Below are positions 62,774 to 64,000 of a stretch of DNA of 64,000 nucleotides, in pieces. The notes below the pieces were generated by a model. That model saw only the letters and a list, made by a program, of their open reading frames with translations. It searched no databases and was not told the DNA's origin. This DNA is from Agaricicola taiwanensis (GTDB taxonomy: Bacteria; Pseudomonadota; Alphaproteobacteria; Rhizobiales; Methylopilaceae). The translations under genes were made by a program, and so were the position numbers. Where the stretch lies: NCBI RefSeq assembly GCF_014635245.1, contig NZ_BMCP01000007.1, positions 1-64,000 of the forward strand, in the 5' to 3' direction. Position 1 is the first letter of the stretch; every line of letters begins with the position of its first letter.

Positions 62774-64000
62774 ATGACCACCGAGGCACAAAGGCCCCTG
62801 ACGGAACGTCTTGCTGAGAAGATCGTCGGTTTCGACAAGTCGCAGGCAACCAAGCCCGCGCTGAAGGCCGCACGCACCGCCATCATCGACACCGTCGGTG
62901 TCACGCTTGCCGGCATGCCCGAGCCCTGCTCGCAGATCCTGCTCAAGACGCCCGGTGTCGCCACCGCGCCCGGCTCCTCCCTGATCTTCGGCACCGACCG
63001 CCGCACCAGCGCGCTCGACGCCACCTTCATCAACGGCACCGCCTCGCACGCCCTCGACTATGACGATTTCTCCGGCGCGCTCGGTGGCCATCAGTCGGTG
63101 CCGCTGGTGCCGGCACTCTTCGCTCTTGCCGAGGAGCGCAAGCTCGGCGGGCAGAAGCTGCTTCTGGCCTATATCATCGGCGTTGAGGTGGAGATCCGCC
63201 TTGCCCGCGCCGTGCACAACCATCATTACGACAAGGGCTGGCACCCCACCGCGACGCTCGGCGTCTTCGGTGCCGCGGCCGCCGTGTCGCATCTCCTCGG
63301 CTTCGACAAGGAGAAGACGGCAACCGCGCTGGCCATCGCCGCCTCCCATGCCGCCGGCCTCAAAGCCAACTTCGGCACCATGGTGAAGCCGCTGCACATC
63401 GGCACCTGCGGCCGCGCCGGCCTGCTCTCCGCTCTCCTCGCCGAGCAGGGCTTCACCGCCAACCGCGGCGTGTTCGAGCACCACCAGGGCTTCCTGAAGG
63501 TCTACAACGGCGATGGCACCTATGATGTGGAGCGCGCCTTCGCCAATTGGGCGGACCCGCTCGAAATCGCCAATGAGACCATCGGCCTGAAGCAGTTCCC
63601 CTGCTGCGGCAGCACCCATGCCGCCATCATCATGATGCAGGCGGTCCGCAACGAAGAAGGCGTCAAGGCCGAGGACGTGGCCAAGATCGAGCTCTTGCCG
63701 CATGGCCGCCGGTTGCGCCACACCAACACGCCGGATCCGCAGACGAACCTGCAGGCCAAGTTCTCGGTGCAATATGCCTGCGCCCGCATGCTGCTCGATG
63801 GCGCGGTGCGGCTGAAGGACTTCGAGGGCGACGCGCATCTGGAGCCGGAAATCCAGCGCCTGCTCAAGATCACCGAAGCCCGCCCGCATCCCGACATGGC
63901 CGATGATGCCGAACTGCAATGGGGCGCGGAGGTCATCGTGACACTGAAGGACGGCCGCAAGGTCTCGCGCCGTGTGGAAAACATGGTCGGACGCGGCGGC
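62774..64000 (+). CDS. MmgE/PrpD-family dehydratase 2, 3' end outside window
   Basis: The ATG at 62774 is preceded by GAGGGAG. The frame is open to the window end (409 codons), so the gene continues beyond it. Family marks: DTVGVTLAGM, NGTASHALDYDDF, HPTATLGVFGAAAAV and LKQFPCCGSTHAAI. It is a distant paralogue of the PrpD gene at 59440 and lies 83 nt after the tcuA-like gene in the same direction. Confidence 0.93.
   Translation, partial: MTTEAQRPLTERLAEKIVGFDKSQATKPALKAARTAIIDTVGVTLAGMPEPCSQILLKTPGVATAPGSSLIFGTDRRTSALDATFINGTASHALDYDDFSGALGGHQSVPLVPALFALAEERKLGGQKLLLAYIIGVEVEIRLARAVHNHHYDKGWHPTATLGVFGAAAAVSHLLGFDKEKTATALAIAASHAAGLKANFGTMVKPLHIGTCGRAGLLSALLAEQGFTANRGVFEHHQGFLKVYNGDGTYDVERAFANWADPLEIANETIGLKQFPCCGSTHAAIIMMQAVRNEEGVKAEDVAKIELLPHGRRLRHTNTPDPQTNLQAKFSVQYACARMLLDGAVRLKDFEGDAHLEPEIQRLLKITEARPHPDMADDAELQWGAEVIVTLKDGRKVSRRVENMVGRGG

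Overview
The window is a GC-rich chromosomal segment, most likely from an alphaproteobacterium of the order Hyphomicrobiales (Rhizobiales). Support comes from the gene content and the promoters: two Ku proteins with LigD, a DmeR/DmeF metal-efflux pair, a homologue of the rhizobial nutrient-deprivation-induced protein, an HWE-family histidine kinase, and several GGAAC-N16/17-CGTT sites typical of the alphaproteobacterial general stress sigma factor (EcfG/RpoE2). I see no rRNA, tRNA, CRISPR array, transposase or prophage. This is inference from families and motifs; no database search was run.

Layout. 1-2.7 kb: a tandem-repeat protein, a single-unit relative of it, a cold-shock protein and a small Ala/Lys-rich protein. 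2.8-10 kb: ku-ligD, a PepSY/two-component locus and a second ku. 10-17.6 kb: a streptothricin-acetyltransferase-like GNAT, an HWE kinase with a receiver, a stress-type SDR, an L,D-transpeptidase downstream of a tandem glycine riboswitch, a small stress protein, and glutamate dehydrogenase. 17.9-29.9 kb: a TyrA-like dehydrogenase, then a GntR repressor divergent from a nine-gene catabolic operon with a tripartite tricarboxylate (TTT) transporter, then a GntP permease. 30-33.4 kb: a 1129-residue ankyrin protein with an M91-type metalloprotease motif. 33.8-36.8 kb: stress-envelope genes. 36.8-42.2 kb: pyrC, a guanidine-II riboswitch with an SMR exporter, ilvD, a thioredoxin-reductase-like enzyme and a DUF2243 protein. 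42.5-47.6 kb: a small ORF, a LysR regulator, intergenic repeats, dmeRF, a membrane-tethered HAD phosphatase and a PhnA-like membrane protein. 47.8-57 kb: a hybrid kinase, then a siderophore uptake locus (SIP, ABC transporter, TonB receptor, AraC). 57-64 kb: DUF3008 plus SDR, a diguanylate cyclase, and two MmgE/PrpD genes around a tricarballylate-dehydrogenase-like flavoprotein.

How the parts connect. Four intergenic sites match the EcfG consensus exactly (before ku-ligD, the second ku, a 55-residue small protein and the hybrid kinase), and five more differ at one base. This suggests a dispersed general-stress regulon covering end-joining repair, stress SDRs and envelope proteins. The second ku site lies downstream of the longest-ORF ATG, which points to an internal GTG start. 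The most unusual items are the M91/ankyrin protein with an apparently duplicated, inactivated protease domain, the glycine riboswitch upstream of a cell-wall L,D-transpeptidase with a possible leader peptide, and the TTT operon with its unusual enzyme set and a perfect palindromic operator.
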